Source: Bacteroidota bacterium (GTDB lineage: Bacteria; Bacteroidota; Bacteroidia; Chitinophagales; Chitinophagaceae). From it: a stretch of 8,021 bases of DNA. Every line of letters starts with the position of its first letter. Positions within the stretch are counted from its first letter, which is position 1. Under the pieces are notes generated by a model that saw only the letters and a list, made by a program, of their open reading frames with translations, searched no databases and was not told the origin of the DNA. Made by a program: the position numbers and the translations under genes. Positions 6,773 to 8,021 of this stretch are shown here, in pieces. The DNA is taken from positions 1 through 8,021 of the forward strand of contig JAEWDG010000013.1 in NCBI GenBank assembly GCA_023390215.1, read 5' to 3'.

Positions 6773-7723
6773 ATGAAAGTTATTGAGCATATAAAACGAT
6801 CCAAAGACCCGTTGATTTCTTTTGAGATACTTCCCCCCTTAAAGGGTAAGGGCATTCAGTCGCTATACCAGCATCTCGATCCACTGATGGAGTACAAACC
6901 TTCCTTCATTAATGTAACCTATCACCGCAGCGAACATGTATTCAAAAAAAAACAGGACGGAACTTTTGAAAAAGTGGTGGTGAGAAAAAGACCCGGCACA
7001 GAATCCATCTGTGCAGCCATCATGAATAAATACAATGTGGACACGGTTCCTCACCTGATCTGTGGCGGTTTTGGTGTGAATGAAACAGAAGATGCGCTGA
7101 TCAACCTAAATTACCTCGGTATCGATAATGTGCTGGTGCTTCGCGGAGACGCACCTAAAAACGAGGCCCATTTTGAGCCTGAACCCGGTGGCCATCAATA
7201 TGCGATCGACCTGCTTCACCAGGTAAGTAACCTGAATAACGGTATTTACATAGAGGAGGAACTGAAAAATACAACCCAGACAAAATTTTGCATAGGCGTG
7301 GCCGGATACCCGGAAAAACATTTCGAAGCGCCTAATATGCAAACAGATCTTCATTACCTGAAAGCAAAAATTGATGCGGGCGCAGATTATGTTGTTACCC
7401 AAATGTTTTTTGACAACAGTAAATATTTTGCTTTTGTAGACGCCTGCCGTGAAATAGGTATTACTGTTCCCATCATACCGGGGCTAAAACCTATCTATTC
7501 GAAAAAGCAGTTAACCATGCTTCCTAAAACGTTTCATATAGATATTCCCACCGATCTTTCCAAAGAGATACTGGCATGCAATAAAGAGGAAGATGTTGAG
7601 AAAGTTGGAACGGAGTGGCTGCTGGCTCAATCACGCGAACTAAAAAAAGCAAATGTTCCGGTATTACATTATTATACGCTGGGAAGACCGCATATTGTAG
7701 CAAACGTGGTTGATAAGTTGTAA
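6773..7723 (+). CDS. metF: 5,10-methylenetetrahydrofolate reductase
   Basis: FAD-dependent cytoplasmic enzyme that reduces 5,10-methylene-THF to 5-methyl-THF, the methyl donor for methionine synthesis. From the ATG at 6773 it has 316 residues, a little longer than the E. coli enzyme. The N-terminal FEILPP (17-22) carries the conserved Glu18 equivalent to the catalytic Glu28 of E. coli MetF. NVTYHR (47-52), LRGD (123-126, the flavin-contacting Asp), GYPEKH (178-183), VTQMFFDN (208-215) and IIPGLKP (234-240) complete the TIM-barrel signature. The frame extends seven codons upstream to a TTG at 6752, but that codon lies inside the putative -7 box, so I reject it. A short insertion around 57-75 (KKKQDGTFEKVVVRKRPGT), rich in Lys and Arg, accounts for part of the extra length. 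It stands alone, divergent from lptB, and ends 25 bases before a terminator stem's A-tract. Confidence 0.96.
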   Translation: MKVIEHIKRSKDPLISFEILPPLKGKGIQSLYQHLDPLMEYKPSFINVTYHRSEHVFKKKQDGTFEKVVVRKRPGTESICAAIMNKYNVDTVPHLICGGFGVNETEDALINLNYLGIDNVLVLRGDAPKNEAHFEPEPGGHQYAIDLLHQVSNLNNGIYIEEELKNTTQTKFCIGVAGYPEKHFEAPNMQTDLHYLKAKIDAGADYVVTQMFFDNSKYFAFVDACREIGITVPIIPGLKPIYSKKQLTMLPKTFHIDIPTDLSKEILACNKEEDVEKVGTEWLLAQSRELKKANVPVLHYYTLGRPHIVANVVDKL

Positions 7724-7749
7724 CCCTCAGTCCATAAAAATATTATTGA

Positions 7750-7780
7750 AAAAAGGCCGGTAGAAATAACCGGCCTTTTT
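7750..7780. terminator. Bidirectional rho-independent terminator
   Basis: GGCCGGT (7755-7761) pairs perfectly with ACCGGCC (7769-7775) across the 7-base loop AGAAATA. A run of A precedes the stem and TTTTT (7776-7780) follows it, so on either strand the hairpin is followed by a T-run. It lies 26 bases past the metF stop and 15 bases past the stop of the convergent minus-strand gene, so it should serve both. Confidence 0.92.
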
Positions 7781-7795
7781 AATGCTAAACTTCTT

Positions 7796-8021
7796 TTACC
7801 ATCCGCCCAACGGAATTCCCACGGATAGACTCACCGTGCGAAATTTGTTCTTTTCGTTGGCACTGTTATCTGTTTGCATAGAGTTGATCTTGGCAAGGCC
7901 TAAACCATAATTAGCTTTGATGATAAAACGATTCAGCGTTAACCCGCCACCGAAATTCAAGCCATAATCAAATCTTTTCAGCCTGCTATACGAAGCACCT
8001 TCCTGTTCAGAGGTAGTAGGA
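7796..8021 (-). CDS. C-terminal end of an outer-membrane beta-barrel protein (partial)
   Basis: Only the last 74 residues are in the window; the gene enters from the right edge and stops at TAA (7798-7796). The translation shows alternating polar and hydrophobic segments typical of short outer-membrane strands: FDYGLNFGGGLTL (17-29), RFIIKANYGLGLAKI (31-45) and FRTVSLSVGIPLGGW (60-74). These are separated by polar loops (about 1-14 and 46-59, for example NSMQTDNSANEKNK). The final strand ends in Trp, an aromatic C-terminus as expected for barrel assembly. This resembles the small 8-strand barrels common in Bacteroidota (PorT or OmpA-like barrel folds), but the fragment is too short to name the family. 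Confidence 0.7.
   Translation of the reverse strand, partial: PTTSEQEGASYSRLKRFDYGLNFGGGLTLNRFIIKANYGLGLAKINSMQTDNSANEKNKFRTVSLSVGIPLGGW

Overview
The window reads as chromosomal DNA of a Bacteroidota member, most likely near the Chitinophagaceae. I base this on protein style and on promoters, not on a search. Three signs support it: a peptidase-less ABC exporter of a type I associate with that phylum, two exact copies of the Bacteroidota -7 box (TAnnTTTG) between divergent genes, and little Shine-Dalgarno signal before start codons. There are eight genes, two of them cut by the window edges. I see no rRNA, tRNA, CRISPR array, insertion sequence or phage gene.

Left part (1-3244, minus strand). 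A small protein with an N-terminal hydrophobic segment (99 aa, unknown role) is followed by a 562-aa ABC exporter and then by a HlyD-type membrane fusion protein that runs off the left edge. The last two overlap by 14 bases. Together they look like the inner-membrane and periplasmic parts of a type I-like export machine; no outer-membrane channel gene or recognisable cargo is in view. The exporter ATPase domain keeps Walker A and the catalytic Glu but has lost the LSGGQ signature and the H-loop His.

Middle (3325-6647, minus strand). fabG (3-oxoacyl-ACP reductase) stands alone, with a strong hairpin terminator some 110 bases downstream, just before the small-protein gene. After a 283-base non-coding gap come a GH3-family acyl-adenylating enzyme and lptB, the ATPase of lipopolysaccharide export. 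lptB lies 19 bases upstream of the GH3 gene, so the two probably share a transcript starting at a promoter just ahead of lptB.

Right part (6648-8021). metF (methylenetetrahydrofolate reductase, plus strand) diverges from lptB. It ends at a strong bidirectional terminator shared with a convergent minus-strand gene, of which only the C-terminal 74 residues are present. These look like the last strands of an outer-membrane beta-barrel.

Apart from metF, most genes concern the cell envelope: fatty-acid synthesis, LPS export, a secretion pump and an outer-membrane protein. Most of the window is ordinary core genome. The points most worth a second look are the degenerate exporter ATPase, the bacterial GH3 enzyme tied to lptB, and the terminator-like hairpin directly before the start of the small gene.
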